NCBI RefSeq assembly: GCF_014805685.1
Contig: NC_060885.1
Coordinates: forward strand, 34,240,632 to 34,304,631
Origin: Silurus meridionalis
Taxonomy: Eukaryota; Chordata; Actinopteri; Siluriformes; Siluridae
DNA length: 64,000 bases
Reading direction: 5' to 3'
Shown one piece after another: positions 39,613 through 50,878 of this stretch. The notes beneath the pieces were generated by a model that saw nothing but the letters and a program-made list of their open reading frames with translations, was not told where the DNA came from and did not search any database. A program made the position numbers and the translations under genes. Numbering within the stretch: position 1 is the first letter of the stretch; every line of letters starts with the position of its first letter.

Positions 39613-40024
39613 TATTGGTTTAATTCAGACACAAATATCCATAATCTCCATAATCCAGTAGTTCACATGAAACCATTGAGAGGATTAACCCAGTTTCTCC
39701 GGGGTTTTTTATTCTTTCTAGAGAAAATTCCTCAGTTTACACTGCATCTTTACTGCACTGCCCTGATAGGATGTGATGGTTTTACTGCATGGCTGCATTA
39801 ATTACCATCTGTATAGCTGTTTCTTATAAAGTGCCATGAGACATGTTCCATCCCGAGTTCAGTTTAGTGGACACACAGAGTCTTTATATTTGTGTGGCTT
39901 CTCTCAAGTTTTTCTGGTTTCCTCCCAACTTCCAAAAACATCCAAGTAGGTGGAGCAGTTTCTTTAAATTGCCCCAGTGAAGGTGTTTAAGTGTGAAAGT
40001 GATTATGAACTTCCTGTCTCACAC

Positions 40025-40140
40025 CCTGTGTTGGCAAGAAAAAACTCCCTTAGATGGTATGAAGAAGAAATCTTGAAAAGAACCAGATTTACAAGGGGAA
40101 CCAATGGGTGATATCAAGAGTGTGATTATAAATCTTAAAC
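40025..40140 (-). repeat. Interspersed repeat, family A, reverse copy
   Basis: It contains the reverse complements of the family A motifs ('aaaaaactcccttagatggt', 'aagaaccagatttacaaggg', 'gtgatatcaagagtgtgatt'). Confidence 0.5.
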
Positions 40141-40254
40141 AACACAAAACACATCTTTTGTTTTTTCCTTTTTCTTCTTCTATTTTTATTCAGAAAATTA
40201 AATCTAAAACAAAATTAACAAAAACAAAATAAAAATGTAGAAAAAAAGAAGAGC

Positions 40255-40510
40255 GAAGTCGCACCTGCAATAACACGATTTGACCAGCAAGGGGCAACAA
40301 TGTGTCGTGTTTGGAGAGAAATAGAAAAAGAAGAAAAAAAAAACAAGTCACCATGCTGTGATACAGTTTGACCAGCAGGTGGGAACATTGCGTCGTGTTT
40401 GGCATATTGGCACCTATTAGAGACTAGTAGAAGAAGAAGAAAAAATGGCCCTGCTGTGACATAGTTTGACCAGTAGGTGGTAGCATTGTGTCATGTTTAG
40501 CATGTAGGCG
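40255..40510 (+). repeat. Triplicated repeat with CTCF-like motifs
   Basis: Three related units share 'tttgaccagcaggtgg...attg.gtc.tgttt'. Each carries a core close to the CTCF consensus: CCAGCAAGGGGCAAC (40284), CCAGCAGGTGGGAAC (40372) and CCAGTAGGTGGTAGC (40470). Related units lie in reverse at 43985-44115. Factor binding is inference. Confidence 0.55.
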
Positions 40511-41940
40511 TTCACGGTGTTTGTAAGAGATTAACAGATTGTATTATTTCGCGTTTCTTTTAGTCTTTAAAAAAGAATTGGAGGTATTTATTTATATTTT
40601 GACCCATGAAAAACTGCCTTTATAAATTATATTATTAATTATTTTCATGTGCGTGTTTTACTATATTGAAAAATGTTGTACAACCATAATTTTACTCCAC
40701 ATAATGTTATAATTTGGAATAACAGGTATATTTTACATAAAAGGAAAACTATATTTTATAATTGGTTGGTTTGACAAAGGGATTTTTGTAGTGTAATGCA
40801 TTTAATAGATGAAGATGGTAATATGATAAGTTACGATCATTTGAAATTCATAATTAATTTGTTAATTTCTTTAGTTTACAAAGCCTGTAGCTTTCAGAAA
40901 TGTATTTAAAAACATAATACAATATTTTTCTGTAATACTTTTATTGGTTGATTTGTTAATTGACAATTATAATTTCCTGGATGTTAAATGTAAGAAGGTT
41001 TTGAGATCTCTTATTTCAAAAGATCTCTTATTTTAAAAGGTGACACTCTCGAACTAGATAGAAGTAGATACCTGTAATTTTCTTTGCTTCTTAAAATGTA
41101 AGAAGTACATTTCAAAACAATCAATGACATTTTTCCATGTAATGAGTTTCTTAGAATGTGATTTTATTTGTATAGAAATGTATGTACTTTCTGCCTGAAA
41201 GTCACTGAATCTCAGGAACATTGTTTTGACTATTGTTAATCATTTCGGGACACATTGTATGAGTGGTTAAAGAGAAAAAAAATCCTTCCTGCCTTTGACT
41301 ATCACATTGTAAAATATGTTCTTTATGCAAAACAAATAAATTGAATTTCTGTGCAATAGTACGTTGATTGTGGTTTGGAAGTTTTAAATACACAAATGTA
41401 GATTTATCAAAGTTTATCCTTTTTTTTGTTTGTTTTTTTAAAGCATTTTAAGATTTTCCAGAATTTTATTTCTATTCATAAAACAATAAAAAGTGCTTTA
41501 ACTTTAAAATTCAATAAAATGCAAAATACTTGGATTGAACTCTGGATTGTAATTTAATTTGTCTTATAATCTGTTTTACATGTTTTTATATTATTTGTAC
41601 CTTGTATTTTATTAGGGGTTCAAGCATGAAATGCAGAAACCCTATTGTTATTGTAGAAATTGTTGTTGTTGTTATTATTATTATTGCTGTTTTTGTTGAT
41701 TGATTTATTTTATGGTTATTGTTCTATTGTTAAATGTGGTCATCAGTGGAATAATGACAATGCCTGTTTGTTATTTAAATGTTTAATAAATTGTGGGCGG
41801 GCTAATAGTCCCTCCTTGACTTCCGGTTTCAGTATAAGTTTTATGAGTCAAATAAATGACAGATAACTCGAATAAAGTTGTAACTTTCCAAACATTTGTG
41901 GGGATTTTGAATAAAAAATAAAAAATAAAAAAATAAAAAA

Positions 41941-42029
<89 letters not shown>

Positions 42030-42159
42030 CAATCTTTATTACCCCCGTTCTTTAAAAGGAGACTTTTATTTTGAGATCAGGAACCCGGAAGTAACATGGT
42101 CGGATTGTTGTGCTGTAATAAGAAAGCGTGGTAGGGCAGGTGTCGGAAACGTCCCCCTT
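40511..42159. other. AT-rich flank with an (AT)n tract before mtrf1l
   Basis: No gene was seen. A long (AT)n/(TAAA)n tract at about 41915-42026 stops 133 bp before the mtrf1l start codon, so it probably lies in or next to the core promoter. Confidence 0.6.
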
Positions 42160-45100
42160 ATGGCTCTGTCCTGTTTTACCAGACAGCTGCTCAGGTGCGC
42201 GGGGTTTCCTCCGGTAGGAAAGTGCACGACCCCGGCACTGAGGTCTAATCGCGAGCTCCGAGACCTGACACACAGGTATGCACGTGTAGCCCGGAATGAG
42301 CGAGTCCTGGGACGGTACAGAGGGTTTCATACCAGCAGTCATGCCCTAGTCACAAAGATCATGACTGCGGATGAGATGTTCTCTAGGAAATCCCTGCAGG
42401 ACCACCTGAGGATGCTGCAGACGGAGTACACCGAGTGTCTGCGAGCTGTCAGTGCCACACACCTGCAGCCAGACGAGGAGGAGGCGAGAACAACCAGGAG
42501 GAGACTCAGTGCTTTAGAGCCTCTGGTCCTGAAAATCAGGGAGCTGGAATCCAAACAGAGGGAGTTTGAGGAGACTGAGGCATTACTGAAAGGTAGGAAT
42601 GGTGCATGTCTTGGTGTTTTTACTGGACTGATGCTTCCTGACTGTCTGCTTTCGCTTTATAGAAAATGACCCCGACTTGCGCGAGCTCGCAGAGACCGAG
42701 AAGAAGCACTGCATGGCATCTATTCAACAAATCAGACAAACGGTAGGTTCAATATCATACCACTGTCAAGCTCTTAAATATTTCTGCATCATTGCAAGGA
42801 AAAGTCTCAGGCATATGACGTCTTTCACAATCAGTGCTTGCACACATCCAAATCAGCCAATCATGTAGCAGCTGCTTACTGTATACAGTCATACAGGTGG
42901 AGGTCCAGAGGTGGTAGAGGTCATCCTCTTAATGCATATTTATCTTATTGTGTACAGTAGGAGTGTAACAGTACACAAAATCTGCGGTTTGGTATGTACC
43001 TTAGTTTTAAAGTCATGGTTTGGTTCTACAGTTTGGGGGGAAAAAATCCAAAACGTGGGGAATAAAGTTGATCAGTCACACCATGAAGTTATGGGAAAGA
43101 GTAGTGGAAGCCAGGCTGAGAGAAGAGGTGACCATCTGTGAGCAACAGTATGGTTTCATGCTGAGGAAGAGCACCACAGACGCATTAATTGCTTTGAGAA
43201 TGTTGATGGAGAAGTATAGAGAAGGACAGAAGGAATTGCATTGTGTGTTTGTGGATTTAGGGAAAGCGTAGGACAGGGTGGAGAGAGGAGTTGTGGATTA
43301 CTTGTATTGTATGAGGAAGTCTGGTGTGTCAGAGAAGTATGTGAGGGTGGTGCAGGACATGTATGAGGACAGTGTGACAGCAGTAAAGTGTTCAAGGTGG
43401 AGGTGGAACTGCATCAAGGATCGGCTCTGAGCCCTTTCCTGTTTGCAGCAGTGATGGACAGGTTGAATGACGAGGTCAGACAGGAGTCTCCGTGGACTAT
43501 GATGTTTGTGGATGATATTGTGATTTGTTGTGAGAGTAGGGAGCAGGTGGAGAAGAGCTAATTAAAAAAAAATGGATATAATGTGTAATAAAAATAAAAA
43601 AGGCTTAGCACACTTAAATTGTGTGCCTTTGCTTTTTTTTTTTTTTTTTTATTAACAACAATAATAATGGAAGCCTGTTTCCACCACATTAAAAATAATT
43701 TCTGTTTTTTTCTTTTTACGAAATTCAAGTCAGAAATAAAGTCAGAATTGCGAGAAATAAAGTCGGAGTTGCGAGAATTATTTTTTATTTGTTTATTTAT
43801 TTTAATTTTATTTTCACATACTCTGAACCCAATGAGATTATACTATTAAGTCCCTTTTTTATTTTGAGAACATGTCAAAACCTTTAAACTCAAAACCTTG
43901 TTTTACAATAAATCTTATACTTTACATTTTTATTATCTGTATGCGCCTCTTCTTCTCTTTATATCTGTCTTGTGATTATTGTTAAATACAAAAAAAAGAA
44001 CGCCTTCTGGTGCCACCTTCTGGTCAAACTGTGTCACAGCATGGAGACTTGTTTTCTTCTACTTCTCTCTGAGTGCCAATACGTCAAACACGACACAGTG
44101 CTGCCCCCTGCTGATTAAATAAAAAAATAAAAAAGTTAACCATGTGTTCTGTAAACCACTTCTTCTATTATTTATTAGCGCGCGGTAAACCAGCTTTATA
44201 GCGTCATACCGCTGCCTACTGGATTTGGAGTGTAGAAATGCAGAATTTTTCAGGATTTCCTCATTGGGGCAGTGGTAGTCCAGTGGTTAAGGCTCTGGGT
44301 TACTGATCACAAGGTCAGCGGTTCAAGCCCCAGCACAGCCAAGCTACCACTGTTGAGCCCTTGAGCAAGGCACTTAACCCTATCAGCTCCAGGGGCGCCG
44401 TACCATGGCTGACCCTGCGCTCTGACCCCAGCTTCCAGATGAGTTGGGATATGCGAAAAAACTAGAAATTTCCCCACTGTGGGACGAATAAAGGTTAAAT
44501 TATTAAAATAAATTCTTGAAACTACATAAAACACTAAAGAATTGATATCGCTAGACTGTCAGCGATTTCACACATAAGCAAAACAAAAGATTTTTTTGTT
44601 GTGCGACGCGAATACTAAACAAAATTGCGGCCCGCCAATTATTACGTTTGTGAGGGAGCTGAGATTTTAACTATGTTTCAAACGTAAACATTTATTGCAT
44701 TTACTCCACGAGTGCACAAACCGAAAGCCCTACACCGAAATGTTTCAGTACAAATATGTGTATCGTTACACCCCTAGTATATAGTCATACAGGTGGCGCT
44801 CCAGAGCTTCACATGTTCACATCAAGCACCCTGTGATCCGTGTGACTTTGGCACAGTGGTTGGTGCCAGATGTATTTCAGAACTCGCTGAGAGTTTACAC
44901 CGTTACACAGTGGAGAAAAGACTGCCTGGTTTCAGTAAACCCATGCACAATATACTGTAGATTATTAATTGTGTTTGTTGCAGATAGAACTGGAACCCAA
45001 TGTGAGTTTTCTGCTTCTGTAGCCCACCTGACTTCATTTTTGACTTGTAAAATGCTTTTCTGCTCAACTTGTCTTTAAAGCTATGCTTCAGATGCAAGAA

Positions 45101-47275
45101 ATCTTTTATTTTGCCCTTTTTTTTTCATTCATATAGATTCTCTCTCTTCTCATTCCTAAAGAAGAATCAGATATGAGTGACCTGGTCCTGGAGGTCACAG
45201 CTGGGGTTGGAGGTCAAGAGGCCATGCTTTTTACAGCAGAGATTTTTGACATGTACCAGAACTATGCTGCTTTTCATGGCTGGGGCTTTGATATGCTTGA
45301 ATATATGCCAAGTGATATAGGTCAGTCTCTGCTCATTTCTGTCTCTGAGAGGTTATAACACACGCGCTGACTGCAGCTCTAATGCTGTTTTTTGTTAACT
45401 CAGGGGGTTTACGCCACGCCACAGCCAGCATAAGTGGTCCAATGTGCTACAAGAAGATGAAGTTTGAAGCAGGCGTCCATCGAGTTCAGAGAGTCCCAAA
45501 GACGGAGAAACAAGGCCGCATGCACACCAGCACAATGACTGTAGCGATTTTGCCACAACCTGCAGAGGTGTGATGAACACTTCAGATAATATACAAATGT
45601 CTACTGAAGACCTGTAGCATGGTGAAACCAATCATGCAGCAGTTTTTAACAATGCATGAGGATGTAAACAAATTTTTGTGGCTTTGATTTTAAGGATAAA
45701 ATGTTCTGCATTGCCTCCACAGATCTCCTTCACCATTAATGTCAAAGACCTGAGGATTGAAACGAAACGAGCGAGCGGAGCCGGAGGACAGCACGTAAAC
45801 ACGACAGACAGTGCTGTAAGGATCGTCCATTTACCAACAGGTCCATTATTTATTCACCTTCTAGACATGATGGATCTGGTCAAATCCTTCTGAAGGTCAA
45901 CACATTTTTCAGCCCATGCTGAGGAGAGCTAAAAGTGAATGTGTAAATTGCAGGCATCGTGTCTGAGTGTCAGCAGGAGCGCTCTCAGATCAAAAACAAA
46001 GAGAAGGCCATGAAGGTGCTGAGAGCAAGGCTCTACAGTGCAAAGCTGGAGGAGGAGACCAGTAAGAGATACCAGACACGCAAACTCCAGGTGAGCCAGT
46101 ATAAGTCAGTAAGAAGTGGCTGAAGTGTCCAAATGAATGCACTTTATATATTTTCATCCTTACTCCATATACTTATATTTCTATCATCAGTTTAAACTTG
46201 CTCATTGATTTATAAATAAATGTTTCAATAAATTGTCATGTAAGTGTTTATTTATATTTATGACATTTATATTTATGACAGTTTGGTGGTGCTAAAATTT
46301 AACTACAATATATTTATTTTACTTATGTGGCACTTTATTCTGTCCATTTTCTACTACTGTGAAACATCACACTACATTGCCTCTTTTTTCTGGGTTTGTC
46401 GAACACTGCCCTCTAGTGTACACACTAACATTATGCACAATAATTTTTTTTAGAAATGAGTTTATTAGGGGACAGAACATGTAGGACGTTTTGGGGACAA
46501 AGTGAGAGAGGCCCAGTTGAGATGGTTTGGACATGTGCAGAGGAGGGACATGGGGGATATTGGTAGAAGACTGCTGAGGATGGAGCCACCAGGAAGGAGG
46601 AAAAAAGGAAGGCCAAAGAGGAGGTTTATGGTGAGGGACGACATGCAGGTAGTTGGTTTGAAAGAGGCAGATGTAGAGGACAGGGGGATATGGAGACAGA
46701 TGATCCGCTGTGGTGACCCCTAATGGGAGCAGCCGAAAGAAGATGTAGAAGAAGAATGTTTTTAGACACAAATGCAAAACAAGATGCAGAGATCTAAATC
46801 AGGCCCGAGTGAGCACAGCTTCAAGCCTCATTAAGCCCTAAAAATAAACAGTAAAAGTGTTTCCCAGAAATAAGCCTTGCCAACACCTAACCATCCGCTC
46901 TAACAAAAACAGAAGCATGCATAGATCTGTAGAATTTTTACGAACAAATCCACTGATTTCTTGTGTAATGCTTGAAACCAGGTCATATTTATGTTCTTCT
47001 CCACTAAAAATTAACTGGATGGAGGTTCCTATTGTTAATACCCTAGATTTACCATATTTTTTTACTTTTTGTTCTAACAGATTGGCACTAAAGGCAGATC
47101 GGAAAAAATCAGGACCTACAACTTTTCTCAAGATCGCATCACCGACCATCGGATTGGCAAAACTCTGCATGACATACATGGATTTTTATTAGGGGAGGAG
47201 CTGCTGGATGAGATGAGCGTGTCTTTGCAGCAGTTCTCCGAACAGGAAGCTCTCATGGACATTGTCGAAGTTTAA
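42160..47275 (+). CDS. mtrf1l: Mitochondrial peptide chain release factor 1a (mtRF1a)
   Basis: Seven exons: 42160-42592, 42663-42742, 45137-45320, 45404-45567, 45723-45840, 45954-46090 and 47081-47275. All introns are GT-AG and the frame gives 436 residues. Class-I release factors end mitochondrial translation at UAA/UAG by triggering peptidyl-tRNA hydrolysis. The stop-codon reader carries PKT at residues 264-266 ([14 protein letters not shown]), the mtRF1a form rather than the expanded loop of MTRF1. The catalytic GGQ is at 308-310 ([20 protein letters not shown]). [15 protein letters not shown] and [16 protein letters not shown] are further family blocks. The first 70-80 residues are basic and Ser/Thr-rich, fitting a mitochondrial presequence; a second in-frame ATG at 42361 is a less likely start. 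It is somewhat longer than human (380) at the N-terminus. Intron 2 (2.4 kb) and intron 6 hold repeats. AATAAA at 47516-47521 may end the mRNA. Confidence 0.96.
43062..43562 (+). mobile_element. LINE reverse transcriptase fragment in mtrf1l intron 2
   Basis: The translation includes [39 protein letters not shown] and MFVDDIVIC with the catalytic F(V/A)DD. One stop and a frameshift break it. It is a common fish non-LTR retrotransposon whose clade I do not assign. It ends before the thumb region. Confidence 0.8.
43985..44115 (-). repeat. Reverse copy of the CTCF-motif repeat
   Basis: It contains 'gccaccttctggtcaaactg', the reverse complement of the tttgaccag..gtggc unit at 40255-40510. The minus strand reads CAGCAGGGGGCAGC at 44100-44113, a good CTCF-like core. 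Confidence 0.5.
44265..44508 (+). repeat. Near-complete tRNA-derived SINE
   Basis: The head has A-box GGTAGTCCAGTGGTTAAGG and B-box GGTTCAAGCCC. The body has 'cttgagcaaggcacttaacc', 'ccaggggcgccgtaccat' and 'ccctgcgctctgacccc', and the tail has 'ccccactgtgggacgaataa'. It is the best-preserved copy in the window and lies in mtrf1l intron 2. Confidence 0.8.
46496..46755 (+). mobile_element. 3' end of a LINE in mtrf1l intron 6
   Basis: An open frame reads [18 protein letters not shown], then [17 protein letters not shown] and MIRCGDP, followed by 'gggagcagccgaaagaagat' and GAA units. This is the C-terminus and 3' tail I associate with the same retrotransposon family as the fragment at 43062-43562. 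Confidence 0.75.
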
Positions 47276-47965
47276 TGACTGAAATCAATAACCATATATA
47301 ACATTTTAAAATTGTTTATTAAATGCCTTTTTGTTGAGCTCTGTGTCGTATCGCTTGTCCATCACTGATAATACAGACAGATCTCTGTTCACTAAACAGA
47401 ATTCAATATGTAACAGATATCCGTCGTGTTTCTTTGTAATCACAGATGCCCTCTGATATATACATATATGCATTTACTTTTAGGAAAGATCTCTCACTCG
47501 ATTGTGAGCTCTATAAATAAAGCTTGGAAATTCCTGAAGATTCTACTCATCTGGTGCTATAGATTATTCAACCTTGTTTGAAATGACCGAAACAGAAGTA
47601 GATCAAATATTGGAATCTTATAAATCCAGTAAATCTGGTTCAAGAAAATCAATTTGCCTTCAGTAGGGCATTAACAGCTCCCCAGTTGGCCTGGTGTGTT
47701 GTGCATGTGAAGTGCTCTTTGTCATGTTAATTGATCCTGGAGAAGCTGTGGGGGGTGTCGCCCTGGTCTATACATTCGCCAGTCTGTAGTTTTGTTACAG
47801 GGTGGTGAACCTCTAAGCAGGCTATCGAACCCTTTCCACATTCCACCTGGAGGTGTGAAATACCTTTGTGTTGCCACATGCATGCTGAACTCTGTAAGAC
47901 CGACAAAAGCAGTAAGACATTTAAAATCCAGCTGTTTAAAGAGTATTGGAATCGAGAAACATCAT

Positions 47966-48034
<69 letters not shown>

Positions 48035-48278
48035 TATATATGTGTGTATGTATGTGTATGAAAAAAAAAGAAATAAAAAATATATTAAAAAAGTCATTTA
48101 TTTCTAAATCATTTTATAAAAGGCGCCTTTTCGGTCACCCGCGTCATATATACGCACCATTTCCCCCTAATTAGGCGTTAATTTCTTATTTTTACTACCC
48201 GTATTCGGACAGATACCACCTCATGTGCTAGGAGTAAGGAGCTGGATTCGTCCCAAAAATGTAAGATTGAGCAAGCTG

Positions 48279-48486
48279 ATTGGTTGAGCTGCTAAACGAG
48301 AATGAGTTTGTAGCCAATAGAAACGTAGCAGGCGGGACTTGTCCTAAATATAGGTAGGGGTGTATGGAGCGTGCGCGACTCACGGAAGGCTCCTATTGGC
48401 TGTCGGCGGCTTAAAGGTATTGCGCCGAGCTCTGATTCGTTAGCGCGGTTTTTGACGCGAAATTCAAACACTGCAGTAACTGGCGC
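48279..48486 (+). promoter_or_regulatory. fbxo5 copy 1 cell-cycle promoter (CCAAT + E2F/CHR-like)
   Basis: Three CCAAT boxes in alternating orientation lie at 48279-48283 (ATTGG), 48314-48318 (CCAAT) and 48395-48399 (ATTGG). A GGCGGGA element is at 48331. A composite TTTGACGCGAAATTCAAA is at 48451-48468, with an E2F-like CGCGAAA and a CHR-like TTCAAA/TTTGAA. NF-Y with E2F/DREAM sites is typical of G1/S and G2/M genes and fits Emi1 as an E2F target. Confidence 0.6.
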
Positions 48487-48499
48487 TTTTTAGTCCTCA

Positions 48500-48622
48500 G
48501 TACAGTGAACGGAGTCCGGGCTCGAACGCGAAAATCTTCTCTGCTGAAGCAGTGGACACTCATTTATACACTCATTTTAAATGATTAATTCTGTAGAAAA
48601 AAGCAGAAGTTTTATTTTACAG
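48500..48622 (+). other. Non-coding first exon of fbxo5 copy 1
   Basis: The segment downstream of the E2F-like site ends in TTTTACAG followed by GTAAGG, a consensus donor. It contains no start codon in the reading frame of exon 2. The 5' limit is approximate. The equivalent in copy 2 ends at 52343. Confidence 0.5.
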
Positions 48623-49348
48623 GTAAGGTTTAATATTTTATATTTATCAGTGCATGGCCGCGAGACCTGAGTGATTATTCCAGCAGATACTCTCAGTACA
48701 GTGTTTGTAGCAGAAGGACAGATGTGTATTTCTGTAGAATTAAATCGAACATCATTATTGGGTTTTAATGAGCAGCTGTTCTCCGCGGTTTCCTGATAAA
48801 GGTGATACTAAGGCGTTAAAGTTTAGCCTTTACACCGTCCAGCAGGGCAGCTAACTCGGAATGTGGCTAACCTGTTAGCTTTACTGAGCGCGAACTGAAA
48901 CATCTCCTGCTTCCATGTGCAAAATGGAGAAATAAAGGATTAAATCTAGTGAAATACGGATTAGTGTAGGAACAGGGACTTTATTAGGTTAATGTGTGTG
49001 TTTCTGACTGTGACAGGGCTGAGGTTTGTGGATGATGTCTTTATTAATGTCTTGCTACACACCTGCATTGTTGTATATAATAAATAATGCAGCAGGGTTT
49101 AACTTTTTTATTTTCCCTTTTTAATAGCGGGATATAAAGGTCGAATAATTTTGGTTATTAAATAAGTCAGATTTTCCCCTCAGTGGGTTTGTAAAGTCCT
49201 ACCCGGTGAATGAGTTTGTTAGGATGTGTAATATTAGTTTGACAGGATATTGTGTTTAATAATCTAATAAATGTTGATAAAATATTGAATATTAATAAAA
49301 CGACTCTTATTATTCCTCAGTTTTGTGGAGCAGTGTATAGGCCCAGAT

Positions 49349-50021
49349 ATGAAGTGCCTGACCCGCAGCAGAACTTCCGCCCAGAAAACGGAAACGAGCT
49401 CAGAGTTAAAGGAACGGAAACAGAGCGCGCCATCTTTCTGTGTGACCTCCTCCATTTCTCCCTCCATCCCTCAGTCCCTAAACAGTGACCCTACAGGACC
49501 TCATAACAAGGAGAACTGTGAGGAGAACAAGTCATGTGGTGTTGACCTGCTGCCCAGTGATGATGTTCCTCTGAGCAGCTCGAGTCTAGCAGAGGACAGC
49601 GGATACTTGTCTCTCCACAACAGCCAGCTCGAGCCCAGTGACAACGACCTGCCTTGTACAGAGACGCTGCAGATCTGCGCAGAGGAAAAAGAGCGTGGAC
49701 CATCTCCACTCTATTCCTCCTCAACCCCGAACTGCCTTCCTGTCCTGAAGTTCCAGGAGGAGGTATGCAGACAGCTGAAGAAAGACTACAGGAAAACCCA
49801 AAGCTATGATTGGACCATCATTAATAAGATTGCTGAGTGTTACAACCTCCAGAACATTATTGGTACAAAGATGGGCTCGGAGTATGTTGATATCCTTTGT
49901 GGCTTGTTAAAGAAGGACATGAAGCACATCCTGACCAGGATCTTGGGTCTTCTTGGGGATTGTGACTTGATAAGGTAAGGACTTGGTCTGGTTTTTACCT
50001 AAACCACATTACTGATCTGGG

Positions 50022-50054
<33 letters not shown>

Positions 50055-50878
50055 CTTTACTGATCGAAATTATTTCTACAGCTGTAAAAAAGTGAGCAAG
50101 ACGTGGCAGATAATCATTCGCCAAGACAACCGGGCCGTTCAGAGATGTAGAAAAGCCGAGCAAATGCTACGGGTAAGGACTTGAGTATTCGTGTCTGACG
50201 GAGCAGACAGACATACGGCAGACATTATCATCATTTATATATTGATGTTTTCATGTCTCAGTAAAACTTTCATTTCCTGTTGCAGGACACTGGAAAGTCG
50301 ACAGAGTCTTTATCCAGAGACTTTGGGCTTAGCAGGGTGGTGTTTTCTTGCCTGCAGAAAGTAGCTTCTTCGACACCAAGATCCAAACCCACAAAGACGA
50401 CGCACAGCCAAACGGATGCCACACAGAATTCTGCCAAGCCAAGCCGCTTCGCAGAGTTTCACGAAGTAAGCAGGATTTCTTTAAACTTGGGAATAGAAAT
50501 TTTATACACCAGTTTGCACCTTGAAGTGAGACTGAATTGGAGAAATGGGTGTTACAGAGGTTATACAATTATTAATGAATTGCTGGAGAGTTAACACGCC
50601 CTTCTGTTTCCTCCAAGGCTGCAAAATCTCTGAAGGTTCACGAGGCGCTGAGGAGCTGTCGTGTCTGCGGTTCTCCTGCACGGTTCGACTCGGTCATGAA
50701 AAGGGCGGTGTGTATGAGAGCGAGCTGTGCTTTCGACTTCTGCTCACTGTGCCAGTCGGTACCATGGGTCCACCCCCTGCCAGAGGGGCATACTAAAGTC
50801 CTCTTCATCACACTGCCAGACCTCACCTTTAGCAGGTTCTGCTCGCAGCAAACGCAGCATCCGGCGCCTATGAGTTAA
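49349..50878 (+). CDS. fbxo5: F-box only protein 5 (Emi1), copy 1, frameshifted near its 3' end
   Basis: Coding exons: 49349-49974, 50082-50172, 50286-50465 and 50618-50878. Emi1 inhibits APC/C during S/G2. Visible parts are a KEN box at residues 54-56, the beta-TrCP degron DSGYLS at 83-88, a central CLPVLKFQEEVC...LQNIIGTKMG block, the F-box (about residues 185-225, with ILGLLGDCDL and KKVSKTWQIII), and the start of the C-terminal zinc-binding region. Relative to copy 2, two bases (CG) are missing at about 50759. This shifts the frame after residue 346 (CSLCQS), replaces the last His and Cys zinc ligands and removes the terminal ...RRL tail needed for APC/C inhibition. The shifted frame still runs to a stop at 50878 (385 residues). 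A GTG further upstream is in frame but ATG 49349 is the natural start. AATAAA is at 51191. This could be a real lesion or an assembly error. Confidence 0.9.

Noticed and set aside
42025..42159. N-terminal extension of mtrf1l from the ATG at 42025
   Set aside because: It would begin inside the AT microsatellite and encodes unrelated sequence. ATG 42160 starts a plausible mitochondrial presequence.
46367..46777. 136-codon minus-strand open frame
   Set aside because: It is antisense to the LINE 3' end in mtrf1l intron 6.
49325..49348. Upstream in-frame start at 49325 for fbxo5
   Set aside because: The codon is GTG. The first ATG in frame is at 49349 and fits a eukaryotic start.
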